Shown: positions 40,147-53,000 of the stretch, in pieces
Position numbering within the stretch: the stretch's first letter is position 1
How the letters are laid out: each line of letters starts with the position of its first letter
Origin: Hydractinia symbiolongicarpus
Taxonomy: Eukaryota; Cnidaria; Hydrozoa; Anthoathecata; Hydractiniidae
Length of the DNA stretch: 64,000 bases
Assembly (NCBI RefSeq): GCF_029227915.1
Contig: NC_079882.1
Location: 1,612,001 to 1,676,000, forward strand
Reading direction: 5' to 3'
Notes under the pieces: model-generated
What the model was told of the DNA's origin: nothing
Seen by the model: only the letters and a program-made list of their open reading frames with translations
Database searches by the model: none
Position numbers and translations under genes: made by a program

Positions 40147-40656
40147 CTCAAACGGACTGACACCGTTAGAAAGTCAATGAAATGTAGTTTTTGAAACTGT
40201 CGCTATTTCTTCAGCGCGCGATAACGGATAGGATTGGTCCCACAGTAAAGAATGATTTATTTATCTAAATTCTTAAATGAAGCGCTATCACTGCGCCCAG
40301 TGTAATCGCTGAGTTCCGGTAGTAGTTATTGAAACTGTCGCTATTTCTTCAGCGCGCGATAACGGATAGGATTGGTCCCACAGTAAAGAATGATTTATTT
40401 ATCTAAATTTTTAAATGAAGCGCTACCACAGCGCCCAGTGTAATGGCTGAGTCCTGGCAATCACGTCAAATTAAGAAGAATGTTATTTCTTGGAGTCTAA
40501 TTGTCTCACTTTCACATTTATAAGGCCACAGTCCATAATCAGTTCAATTAAGTCCCACAGTCCATCCTTTCACTATTAGAAGCCATACAACCTAGTAATA
40601 CCTGAAAAATATCAAGAAATACATGTTGGTACGAATATGTAACCCAACCGTTGTAA
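40147..40656. repeat. Composite unit 1 (510 bp), broken monomer joined to a monomer
   Basis: The unit runs normally for 173 bp to GAGTTCCGG (ending 40319). Instead of CAATCA it then reads TAG followed by TAGTTATTGAAACTG, which is offset 39 of a monomer, and completes that monomer (334 bp). So the last about 200 bp of one unit and the first 38 bp of the next are missing. The unusual TAGTAGTTATTG at the joint is a good clone-specific marker. Four units share exactly this joint, so it arose once and spread by duplication. Confidence 0.92.
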
Positions 40657-41401
40657 CTCAACCGGATTGATACTTTTAGGAAAGTCAATGAAATGTCGTT
40701 TTTGAAACTGTCGCTATTTCTTCAGCGCGTGATAAGGCTAGGATTGGTCCCACAGTAAAGAATGAATTATTTATCTAAATTTTTAAATGAAGCGCTACCA
40801 TAGCGCCCAATGTAATCGCTGAGTTCCGGCAATCATGTCAAATTAAAAAGAATGTTATTTCTTGGAGTTCACTTGTCTCACTTATAACATTTATAAGGTC
40901 ACAGACTAAAATCAGTTCAATTTGGTTCCACAGTCAATCGTTTCACTGTTAAAAGCGATGCAACCGAGTAATATGAAAAAAATATCGCTAAATACATGTT
41001 GGTACGAATATGTAACCCAACCGTTGTAACTCAAACGGACTGCACCGTTAGAAAGTCAATGAAACGTAGTTTTTGAAACTGTCGCTATTTCTTCAGCGCG
41101 CAATAACGTCTAGGATTGGTTACACAGTAAAGAATGAATTATTTATCTAAATTTTTAAATGAAGCGCTACCATAGCGCCCAATGTAATCGCTGAGTTCCG
41201 GCAATCATGTCAAATTAAAAAGAATGTTATTTCTTGGAGTCCACTTGTCTCACTTATAACATTTATAAGGTCACAGACTAAAATCAGTTCAATTTGGTTC
41301 CACAGTCAATCGTTTCACTGTTAAAAGCGATGCAACCGAGTAATATGAAAAAAATATCGCTAAATACATGTTGGTACGAATATGTAACCCAACCGTTGTA
41401 A

Positions 41402-41910
41402 CTCAAACGGACTGCACCGTTAGAAAGTCAATGAAATGTAGTTTTTGAAACTGTCGCTATTTCTTCAGCGCGCGTTAACGGATAGGATTGGTCCCACAGT
41501 AAAGAATGATTTATTTATCTAAATTCTTAAATGAAGCGCTATCACTGCGCCCAGTGTAATCGCTGAGTTCCGGTAGTAGTTATTGAAACTGTCGCTATTT
41601 CTTCAGCGCGCGATAACGGATAGGATTGGTCCCACAGTAAAGAATGATTTATTTATCTAAATTTTTAAACGAAGCGCTACCACAGCGCCCAGTGTAATGG
41701 CTGAGTCCTGGCAATCACGTCAAATTAAGAAGAATGTTATTTCTTGGAGTCTAATTGTCTCACTTTCACATTTATAAGGCCACAGTCCATAATCAGTTCA
41801 ATTAAGTCCCACAGTCCATCCTTTCACTATTAGAAGCCATACAACCTAGTAATACCTGAAAAATATCAAGAAATACATGTTCGTACGAATATGTAACCCA
41901 ACCATTGTAA
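41402..41910. repeat. Composite unit 2 (509 bp)
   Basis: Same break as in the 40147 unit, with the joint just after 41573. It lies 1255 bp downstream of composite 1, with two ordinary units (40657, 41030) between, so composite + two units forms a local repeat of about 1254 bp. The copy differs by a few bases, for example CGCGTTAACGG in place of CGCGATAACGG near 41469 and TAAACGAAGCG near 41666. Confidence 0.9.
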
Positions 41911-44143
41911 CTCAACCGGATTGATACTTTTAGGAAAGTCAATGAAATGTCGTTTTTGAAACTGTCGCTATTTCTTCAGCGCGTGATAAGGCTAGGATTG
42001 GTCCCACAGTAAAGAATGAATTATTTATCTAAATTTTTAAATGAAGCGCTACCATAGCGCCCAATGTAATCGCTGAGTTCCGGCAATCATGTCAAATTAA
42101 AAAGAATGTTATTTCTTGGAGTTCACTTGTCTCACTTATAACATTTATAAGGTCACAGACTAAAATCAGTTCAATTTGGTTCCACAGTCAATCGTTTCAC
42201 TGTTAAAAGCGATGCAACCGAGTAATATGAAAAAAATATCGCTAAATACATGTTGGTACGAATATGTAACCCAACCGTTGTAACTCAAACGGACTGCACC
42301 GTTAGAAAGTCAATGAAATGTAGTTTTTGAAACTGTCGCTATTTCTTCAGCGCGCAATAACGTCTAGGATTGGTTACACAGTAAAAAAATGTCTTTTTAA
42401 TCTTAATTGTTAAATGAAGCGCTATCACAGCACCAAGTGTAATCGCTGAGTTCCGTCAATCACGTCAAATTAAAAAGAATGTTATTTCTTGGGTCCACTT
42501 GTCTCACTTATAACATTTATCAGGTCACAGACCTAAATCAGTTCAATATAGTCCCACAGTCAATCGTTTCATTGTTAAAAGCGATGCAACCGAGTAATAT
42601 GAGAAAAATATCGCTAAATACATGTTGGTACGAATATGTGACGCAACCGTTGTAACTGAAGCGGATTGATACCATTAGAAAGTCAATGAAATGTAGTTTT
42701 TGAAACTGTCGCTATTTCTTTAGCGCACGATAACGGGTAGGATTGGTCGCACAGTAAAGAATGATTTATTTATCTAAATTTTTAAATGAAGCGCTACCAC
42801 AGCCCCCAGTGTAATGGCTGAGTTCCGGCAATCATGTCAAATTAAAAAGAATGTTATTTCTTGGAGTCCACTTGTCTCACTTTCACATTTATAAGGTCAC
42901 AGTCCATAATCAGTCAATTTAGTCCCACAGTCAATCGTTTCACTGTTAACAGCCATGCAACCTAGCAATATCAGATAAATATCGCTAAATAAATGTTGGA
43001 ACGAATATGTGACCCAACCGTTGTAACTCAAACGGACTGACACCGTAAGAAAGTCAATGAAATGTAGTTTTTGAAACTGTCGCTATTTCTTCAGCGCACG
43101 ATAACGGTTAGGATTGGTCCCACAGTAAAAAATGATTTATTTATCTAAATTTTTAAATGAAGCGCTACCACAGCGCCCAGTGTAATGGCTGAGTTCCGCA
43201 ATCACGTCAAATTAAGAAGAATGTTATATCTTGGAGTCCAATTGTCTCACTTTCACATTAATAAGGTCACAGTCCATAATCAGTTCAATTAAGTCCCACA
43301 GTCAATCGTTTCACTGTTAACAGCCATACAACCTAGTAATACCTGAAAAATATCAAGAAGTACATGTTGGTACGAATATGTGACTCACCCGTTGTAACTC
43401 AAACGGACTCACACCGTTAGAAAGTCAATGAAATGTAATTTTTGAAACTGTCGCTATTTCTTCAGCGCGCGATAACGGATAGGATTGGTCCCACAGTAAG
43501 GAATGATTTATTTATCTAAATTTTTAAATGAAGAGCTACCACAGCGCCCAGTGTAATGGCTGAGTTCCGGCAATCACGTCAAATTAAGAAGAATGTTATT
43601 TCTTGGAGTTCAATTTTCTCATTTATCACATGTTTCAGGTCACAGTCCACAGTTAGTTCAATTAAGTCCCACAGTCAATCGTTTCACTGTTAACAGCCAT
43701 GCAACCTAGTAATATCACATAAATATCGCTAAATACATGTTGGAACGAATATGTGACCCAACCGTTGTAACTCAAATGGACTGACACCGTTAGAAAGTCA
43801 ATGAAATGTAGTTTTTGAAACTGTCGCTATTTCTTCAGCGCGCGATAACGGATAGGATTGGTCCCACAGTGAAGAATGACTTATTTATCTAAATTCTTAA
43901 ATGAAGCGCTACCATTGCGCCCAGTGTAATCGCTGAGTTCCGGCAATCATGTCAAATTAAGAAGAATGTTATTTCTTAGAGTTCAATTTTCTCATTTATC
44001 ACATTTCTCAGGTCACAGTCCACAGTTAGTTCAATTAAGTCCCACAGTCAACCGTTTCACTGTTAACAGCCATACAACCTAGCAATATCAGATAAATATC
44101 GCTAAATACATGTTGGAACGAATATGTGACCCAACCGTTGTAA

Positions 44144-44275
44144 CTCAAACGGACTAACACCGTTAGAAAGTCAAGGAAATGTAATTTTTGAAACTGTCGC
44201 TATTTCTTCAGCGCGCGATAACGTCTAGGATTGGTCCCACAGTAAAAAAATGACTTTTTAATCTTAATTCTTAAA
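44144..44275. repeat. Putative gene-conversion tract inside the 5861-bp duplication
   Basis: Flanks match the partner unit at 38283 exactly in type, including GCGCTACCATTGCGCCC and the following TTAAAAAGAATG. The first ~130 bp do not. Here the unit reads AAGTCAAGGAAATGTAATTTT, TAACGTCTAGG and a run of seven A before TGACTTTTTAATC, the signature of the 39026/44888 type, instead of GAAATGTTGTTTTTG, AACGGATAGGG and GTGAAGAATGACTTATTTATC. Unit spacing is unchanged, so replacement without crossover is the simplest reading. Tract edges are approximate; the clearest diagnostic bases lie between about 44155 and 44268. Confidence 0.75.
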
Positions 44276-46008
44276 TGAAGCGCTACCATTGCGCCCAGTG
44301 TAATCGCTGAGTTCCGGCAATCATGTCAAATTAAAAAGAATGTTATTTCTTGGAGTCCACTTGTCTCACTTTCACATTTTTAAGGTCACAGTCCATAATC
44401 AGTTCAATTTAGTCCCACAGTCAATCGTTTCACTGTTAACAGCCATGCAACCAAGCAATATCAGATAAATATCGCTAAATAAATGTTGGAACGAATATGT
44501 GACCCAACCGTTGTAACTCAAACGGACTGACACCGTAAGAAAGTCAATGAAATGTAGTTTTTGAAACTGTCGCTATTTCTTCAGCGCACGATAACGGTTA
44601 GGATTGGTCCCACAGTAAAGAATGATTTATTTATCTAAATTTTTAAATGAAGCGTTACCACAGCGCCCAGTGTAATGGCTGAGTTCCGCAATCACGTCAA
44701 ATTAAGAAGAATGTTATATCTTGGAGTCCAATTGTCTCACTTTCACATTTATAAGGTCACAGTCCATAATCATTTCAATTTAGTCCCACAGTCAATCGTT
44801 TCACTGTTAACAGCCATACAACCTAGTAATACCTGAAAAATATCAAGAAGTACATGTTGGTACGAATATGTGACACAACCGTTGTAACTCAAACGAACTG
44901 ACACCGTTAGAAAGTCAAGGAAATGTAATTTTTGAAACTTTCGCTATTTCTTCAGCGCGCGATAACGTCTAGGATTGGTCCCACAGTAAAAAAATGACTT
45001 TTTAATCTTAATTCTTAAATGAAGCGCTATCACAGCGCCCAGTGTAATCGCTGAGTTCCGTCAATTACGTCAAATTAAAAAGAATGTTATTTCTTGGAGT
45101 CCACTTGTCTCACTTATAACATTTATCAGGTCACAGACCAAAATTAGTTCAATTTAGTCCCACAGTCAATCGTTTCACTGTTAAAAGCAATGCAACCGAG
45201 TAATATAAGAAAAATATCGCTAAATACATGTTGGTACGAATATGTGACCCAACCGTTGTAACTCAAACGGACTGACACCGGTAGAAAGTCAATGAAATGT
45301 AGTTTTTGAAACTGTCGCTATTTCATCAGCGCGCGATAACGGATAGGAGTGGTCCCACAGTGAAGAATGACTTATTTATCTAAATTCTTAAATGAAGCGC
45401 TACCACAGCGTTCAGTGTAATGGCTGAGTTCCGGCAATCACGTCAAATTAAGAAGAATGTTATTTCTTGGAGTTCAATTTTCTCATTTATCACATTTCTC
45501 AGGTCACAGTCCACAGTTAGTTCAATTAAGTCCCACAGTCAATCGTTTCACTGTTAACAGCCATACAACCTAGCAATATCAGATAAATATCGCTAAATAC
45601 ATGTTGGTACGAATATGTGACGCAACCGTTGTAACTGAAGCGGACTGATACTATTACAAAGTCAATGAAATTTAGTTTTTGAAACTGTCGCTATTTCTTC
45701 AGCGCGCAATAACGGCTAGGATTGGTCCCACAATAAAAAAATGACATTTTAATCTTAATTCTTAAATGAAGCGCTACCACAGCGCCCAGTGTAATCGCTG
45801 AGTTCCGGCAATCATGTCAAATTAAAAAGAATGTTATTTCTTGGAGCCCACTTGTCTCACTTATAACATTTATCAGGTCAGAGACCAAAATCAGTTCAAT
45901 TTAGTCCCACAGTCAATCGTTTCACTGTTAAAAGCGATGCAACCGAGTAATATGAGAAAAATATCGCTAAATACATGTTGGTACGAATATGTGACCCAAC
46001 TGTCGTAA

Positions 46009-46519
46009 CTCAAACGGACTGACACCGTTAGAAAGTCAATGAAATGTAGTTTTTGAAACTGTCGCTATTTCTTCAGCGCGCGATAACGGATAGGATTGGT
46101 CCCACAGTAAAGAATGATTTATTTATCTAAATTCTTAAATGAAGCGCTATCACTGCGCCCAGTGTAATCGCTGAGTTCCGGTAGTAGTTATTGAAACTGT
46201 CGCTATTTCTTCAGCGCGCGATAACGGATAGGATTGGTCCCACAGTAAAGAATGATTTATTTATCTAAATTTTTAAATGAAGCGCTACCACAGCGCCCAG
46301 TGTAATGGCTGAGTCCTGGCAATCACGTCAAATTAAGAAGAATGTTATTTCTTGGAGTCTAATTGTCTCACTTTCACATTTATAAGGCCACAGTCCATAA
46401 TCAGTTCAATTAAGTCCCACAGTCCAATCATTTCACTATTAGAAGCCATACAACCTAGTAATACCTGAAAAATATCAAGAAATACATGTTGGTACGAATA
46501 TGTACCCCAACCGTTGTAA
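46009..46519. repeat. Composite unit 3 (511 bp)
   Basis: Partner of the 40147 unit in the second 5861-bp copy, with the same joint after 46181. One base longer than its partner (CCAATCATTTC against CCATCCTTTC near 46424). The frame open on the minus strand at 46345-46551 crosses the end of this unit; its initiator would be TTG and I regard it as chance. Confidence 0.9.
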
Positions 46520-47262
46520 CTCAACCGGATTGATACTTTTAATAAAGTCAATGAAATGTCGTTTTTGAAACTGTCGCTATTTCTTCAGCGCGTGATAAGG
46601 CTAGGATTGGTCCCACAGTAAAGAATGAATTATTTATCTAAATTTTTAAATGAAGCGCTACCATAGCGCCCAATGTAATCGCTGAGTTCCGGCAATCATG
46701 TCAAATTAAAAAGAATGTTATTTCTTGGAGTTCACTTGTCTCACTTATAACATTTATAAGGTCACAGACTAAAATCAGTTCAATTTGGTTCCACAGTCAA
46801 TCGTTTCACTGTTAAAAGCGATGCAACCGAGTAATATGAAAAAAATATCGCTAAATACATGTTGGTACGAATATGTAACCAACCGTTGTAACTCAAACGG
46901 ACTGCACCGTTAGAAAGTCAATGAAATGTAGTTTTTAAAACTGTCGCTATTTCTTCAGCGCGCAATAAAGTCTAGGATTGGTTACACAGTAAAGAATGAA
47001 TTATTTATCTAAATTTTTAAATGAAGCGCTACCATAGCGCCCAATGTAATCGCTGAGTTCCGCAATCATGTCAAATTAAAAAGAATGTTATTTCTTGGAG
47101 TCCACTTGTCTCACTTATAACATTTATAAGGTCACAGACTAAAATCAGTTCAATTTGGTTCCACAGTCAATCGTTTCACTGTTAAAAGCGATGCAACCGA
47201 GTAATATGAAAAAAATATCGCTAAATACATGTTGGTACGAATATGTAACCCAACCGTTGTAA

Positions 47263-47771
47263 CTCAAACGGACTGCACCGTTAGAAAGTCAATGAAATGT
47301 AGTTATTGAAACTGTCGCTATTTCTTCAGCGCGCGATAACGGATAGGATTGGTCCCACAGTAAAGAATGATTTATTTATCTAAATTCTTAAATGAAGCGC
47401 TATCACTGCGCCCAGTGTAATCGCTGAGTTCCGGTAGTAGTTATTGAAACTGTCGCTATTTCTTCAGCGCGCGATAACGGATAGGATTGGTCCCACAGTA
47501 AAGAATGATTTATTTATCTAAATTTTTAAATGAAGCGCTACCACAGCGCCCAGTGTAATGGCTGAGTCCTGGCAATCACGTCAAATTAAGAAGAATGTTA
47601 TTTCTTGGAGTCTAATTGTCTCACTTTCACATTTATAAGGCCACAGTCCATAATCAGTTCAATTAAGTCCCACAGTCCATCCTTTCACTATTAGAAGCCA
47701 TACAACCTAGTAATACCTGAAAAATATCAGGAAATACATGTTGGTACGAACATGTAACCCAACCGTTGTAA
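47263..47771. repeat. Composite unit 4 (509 bp)
   Basis: Partner of the 41402 unit, with the joint after 47434. In this copy the first part also reads GTAGTTATTGAAACTG near 47298, the same rare form found just after the joint in all four composites. That may show which kind of unit supplied the right-hand part of the original fusion. Confidence 0.9.
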
Positions 47772-50005
47772 CTCAACCGGATTGATACTTTTAGGAAAGT
47801 CAATGAAATGTCGTTTTTGAAACTGTCGCTATTTCTTCAGCGCGTGATAAGGCTAGGATTGGTCCCACAGTAAAGAATGAATTATTTATCTAAATTTTTA
47901 AATGAAGCGCTACCATAGCGCCCAATGTAATCGCTGAGTTCCGGCAATCATGTCAAATTAAAAAGAATGTTATTTCTTGGAGTTCACTTGTCTCACTTAT
48001 AACATTTATAAGGTCACAGACTAAAATCAGTTCAATTTGGTTCCACAGTCAATCGTTTCACTGTTAAAAGCGATGCAACCGAGTAATATGAAAAAAATAT
48101 CGCTAAATACATGTTGGTACGAATATGTAACCCAACCGTTGTAACTCAAACGGACTGCACCGTTAGAAAGTCAATGAAATGTAGTTTTTGAAACTGTCGC
48201 TATTTCTTCAGCGCGCAATAACGTCTAGGATTGGTTACACAGTAAAAAAATGTCTTTTTAATCTTAATTCTTAAATGAAGCGCTATCACAGCACCAAGTG
48301 TAATCGCTGAGTTCCGTCAATCACGTCAAATTAAAAAGAATGTTATTTCTTGGGTCCACTTGTCTCACTTATAACATTTATCAGGTCACAGACCTAAATC
48401 AGTTCAATATAGTCCCACAGTCAATCGTTTCATTGTTAAAAGCGATGCAACCGAGTAATATGAGAAAAATATCGCTAAATACTTGTTGGTACGAATATGT
48501 GACCCAACCGTTGTAACTCAAACGGACTGACACCATTAGAAAATCAATGAAATGTAGTTTTTGAAACTCTCGCTATTTCTTCAGCGCGCGATAACGGCTA
48601 GGATTGGTCCCACAGTGAAGAGTGACTTATTTACCTAAACTTTCAAATGAAGCGCTACCACAGCGCCCAGTGTAATCGCTGAGTTCCGGCAATCATGTCA
48701 AATTAAAAAGAATGTTATTTCTTGGAGTCCACTTGTCTCACTTTCACATTTATAAGGTCACATTCCATAATCAGTTCAATTTAGTCCCACAGTCAATCGT
48801 TTCACTGTTAACAGCCATGCAACCTAGCAATATCAGATAAATATCGCTAAATACATGTTGGTACGAATATGTGACTCAACCGTTGTCTCTCAACCGGATT
48901 GATACTTTTAGGAAAGTCAATGAAATGTCGTTTTTGAAACTGTCGCTATTTCTTCAGCGCGTGATAAGGCTAGGATTGGTCCCACAGTAAAGAATGAATT
49001 ATTTATCTAAATTTTTAAATGAAGCGCTACCATAGCGCCCAATGTAATCGCTGAGTTCCGGCAATCATGTCAAATTAAAAAGAATGTTATTTCTTGGAGT
49101 CCACTTGTCTCACTTATAACATTTATAAGGTCACAGACTAAAATCAGTTCAATTTGGTTCCACAGTCAATCGTTTCACTGTTAAAAGCGATGCAACCGAG
49201 TAATATGAAAAAAATATCGCTAAATACATGTTGGTACGAATATGTAACCCAACCGTTGTAACTCAAACGGACTGCACCGTTAGAAAGTCAATGAAATGTA
49301 GTTTTTGAAACTGTCGCTATTTCTTCAGCGCGCAATAACGTCTAGGATTGGTTACACAGTAAAAAAATGTCTATTTAATCTTAATTCTTAAATGAAGCGC
49401 TATCACAGCACCAAGTGTAATCGCTGAGTTCCGTCAATCACGTCAAATTAAAAAGAATGTTCTTTCTTGGGTCCACTTGCCTCACTTATAACATTTATCA
49501 GGTCACAGACCTAAATCAGTTCAATATAGTCCCACAGTCAATCGTTTCATTGTTAAAAGCGATGCAACCGAGTAATATGAGAAAAATATCGCTAAGTACT
49601 TGTTGGTACGAATATGTGACCCAACCGTTGTAACTCAAACGGACTGACACCATTAGAAAATCAATGAAATGTAGTTTTTGAAACTCTCGCTATTTCTTCA
49701 GCGCGCGATAACGGCTAGGATTTGTCCCACAGTGAAGAATGACTTATTTACCTAAACTTTTAAATGAAGCGCTACCACAGCGCCCAGTGTAATCGCTGAG
49801 TTCCGGCAATCATGTCAAATTAAAAAGAATGTTATTTCTTGGAGTCCACTTGTCTCACTTTCACATTTATAAGGTCACATTCCATAATCAGTTCAATTTA
49901 GTCCCACAGTCAATCGTTTCACTGTTAACAGCCATGCAACCCAGCAATATCAGATAAATATCGCTAAATACATGTTGGAACGAATATGTGACCCAACCGT
50001 TGTAA

Positions 50006-53000
50006 CTCTAACGGACTGACACCGTTAGAAAGTCAATGAAATGTAGTTTTTGAAACTGTCGCTATTTCATCAGCGCGTCATAAGGCTAGGATTGGTCCCA
50101 CAGTAAAGATTGAATTATTTATCTAAATTTTTAAATGAAGCGCTACCATAGCGCCCAATGTAATCGCCGAGTTCCGGCAATCATATCAAATTAAAAAGAA
50201 TGTTATTTCTTGGAGTCCACTTGTCTTACTTTCACATTTATCAGGTCACAGACCAAAATCAGTTCAATATAGTCCCACAGTCAATCGTTTCATTGTTAAA
50301 AGCGATGCAACCGAGTAATATGAGAAAAATATCGCTAAATACTTGTTGGTACGAATATGTGACCCAACCGTTGTAACTCAAACGGACTGACACCATTAGA
50401 AAATCAATGAAATGTAGTTTTTGAAACTCTCGCTATTTCTTCAGCGCGCGATAACGGCTAGGATTGGTCCCACAGTGAAGAATGACTTATTTACCTAAAC
50501 TTTCAAATGAAGCGCTACCACAGCGCCCAGTGTAATCGCTGAGTTCCGGCAATCATTTCAAATTAAAAAGAATGTTATTTCTTGGAGTCCACTTGTCTCA
50601 CTTTCACATTTATAAGGTCACAGTCCATAATCAGTTCAATTTAGTCCCACAGTCAATCGTTTCACTGTTAACAGCCATGCAACCTAGCAATACAAGATAA
50701 ATATCGCTAAATACATGTTGGAACGAATATGTGACCCAACCGTTGTAACTCAAACGGACTGACACCGTTAGAAAGTCAATGAAATGTAGTTTTTGAAACT
50801 GTCGCTATTTCATCAGCGCGCGATAACGGATAGGATTGGTCCCACAGTGAAGAATGACTTATTTATCTAAATTCTTAAATGAAGCGCTACCACAGCGCTC
50901 AGTGTAATGGCTGAGTTCCGGCAATCACGTCAAATTAAGAAGAATGTTATTTCTTGGAGTTCAATTTTCTCATTTATCACATTTCTCAGGTCACAGTCCA
51001 CAGTTAGTTCAATTAAGTCCCACAGTCAATCGTTTCACTGTTAACAGCCATACAACCTAGTAATACCTGAAAAATATCAAAAAATACATGTTGGTACGAA
51101 TATGTGACTCAACCGTTGTCTCTCAACCGGATTGATACTTTTAGGAAAGTCAATGAAATGTCGTTTTTGAAACTGTCGCTATTTCTTCAGCGCGTGATAA
51201 GGCTAGGATTGGTCCCACAGTAAAGAATGAATTATTTATCTAAATTTTTAAATGAAGCGCTACCATAGCGCCCAATGTAATCGCTGAGTTCCGGCAATCA
51301 TGTCAAATTAAAAAGAATGTTATTTCTTGGAGTCCACTTGTCTCACTTATAACATTTATAAGGTCACAGACTAAAATCAGTTCAATTTGGTTCCACAGTC
51401 AATCGTTTCACTGTTAAAAGCGATGCAACCGAGTAATATGAAAAAAATATCGCTAAATACATGTTGGTACGAATATGTAACCCAACCGTTGTAACTCAAA
51501 CGGACTGCACCGGTAGAAAGTCAATGAAATGTAGTTTTTGAAACTGTCGCTATTTCTTCAGCGCGCAATAACGTCTAGGATTGGTTACACAGTAAAAAAA
51601 TGTCTTTTTAATCTTAATTCTTAAATGAAGCGCTATCACAGCACCAAGTGTAATCGCTGAGTTCCGTCAATCACGTCAAATTAAAAAGAATGTTATTTCT
51701 TGGGTCCACTTGTCTCACTTATAACATTTATCAGGTCACAGACCTAAATCAGTTCAATATAGTCCCACAGTCAATCGTTTCATTGTTAAAAGCGATGCAA
51801 CCGAGTAATATGAGAAAAATATCGCTAAATACTTGTTGGTACGAATATGTGACCCAACCGTTGTAACTCAAACGGACTGACACCATTAGAAAGTCAATGA
51901 AATGTAGTTTTTGAAACTCTCGCTATTTCTTCACCGCGCGATAACGGCTAGGATTGGTCCCACAGTGAAGAATGACTTATTTACCTAAACTTTCAAATGA
52001 AGCGCTACCACAGCGCCCAGTGTAATCGCTGAGTTCCGGCAATCATGTCAAATTAAAAAGAATGTTATTTCTTGGAGTCCACTTGTCTCACTTTCACATT
52101 TATAAGGTCAAATTCCATAATCAGTTCAATTTAGTCCCACAGTCAATCGTTTCACTGTTAACAGCCATGCAACCTAGCAATATCAGATAAATATCGCTAA
52201 ATACATGTTGGTACGAATATGTGACTCAACCGTTGTCTCTCAACCGGATTGATACTTTTAGGAAAGTCAATGAAATGTCGTTTTTGAAACTGTCGCTATT
52301 TCTTCAGCGCGTGATAAGGCTAGGATTGGTCCCACAGTAAAGAATGAATTATTTATTTAAATTTTTAAATGAAGCGCTACCATAGCGCCCAATGTAATCG
52401 CTGAGTTCCGGCAATCATGTCAAATTAAAAAGAATGTTATTTCTTGGAGTCCACTTGTCTCACTTATAACATTTATAAGGTCAAAGACTAAAATCAGTTC
52501 AATTTGGTTCCACAGTCAATCGTTTCACTGTTAAAAGCGATGCAACCGAGTAATATGAAAAAAATATCGCTAAATACATGTTGGTACGAATATGTAACCC
52601 AACCGTTGTAACTCAAACGGACTGCACCGTTAGAAAGTCAATGAAATGTAGTTTTTGAAACTGTCGCTATTTCTTCAGCGCGCAATAACGTCTAGGATTG
52701 GTTACACAGTAAAAAAATGTCTTTTTAATCTTAATTCTCAAATGAAGCGCTATCACAGCACCAAGTGTAATCGCTGAGTTCCGTCAATCACGTCAAATTA
52801 AAAAGAATGTTCTTTCTTGGGTCCACTTGTCTCACTTATAACATTTATCAGGTCACAGACCTAAATCAGTTCAATATAGTCCCACAGTCAATCGTTTCAT
52901 TGTTAAAAGCGATGCAACCGAGTAATATGAGAAAAATATCGCTAAATACTTGTTGGTACGAATATGTGACCCAACCGTTGTAACTCAAACGGACTGACAC

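Larger units (their letters stand above)
36795..48516. repeat. Large tandem duplication, 5861-bp period
   Basis: Units 36795, 37166, 37537, 37910, 38283, 38655, 39026, 39400, 39773, 40147, 40657, 41030, 41402, 41911, 42284 correspond one by one to 42656, 43027, 43398, 43771, 44144, 44517, 44888, 45262, 45635, 46009, 46520, 46892, 47263, 47772, 48145 at an offset of 5861-5863. Shared markers are CTTTAGCGCACGATAACGGG (about 36858/42719), ACCGTAAGAAAG (about 37180/43041) and both composite units per copy. The unit after each copy differs: 42656 is a new first unit, whereas 48517 is a C-type unit (ACCATTAG). One internal stretch at 44144-44275 does not match its partner. Confidence 0.9.

Noticed and set aside
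46345-46551. Open frame of 68 codons, minus strand
   Set aside because: TTG start, crosses a composite unit, and is interrupted in sister units by single-base differences.
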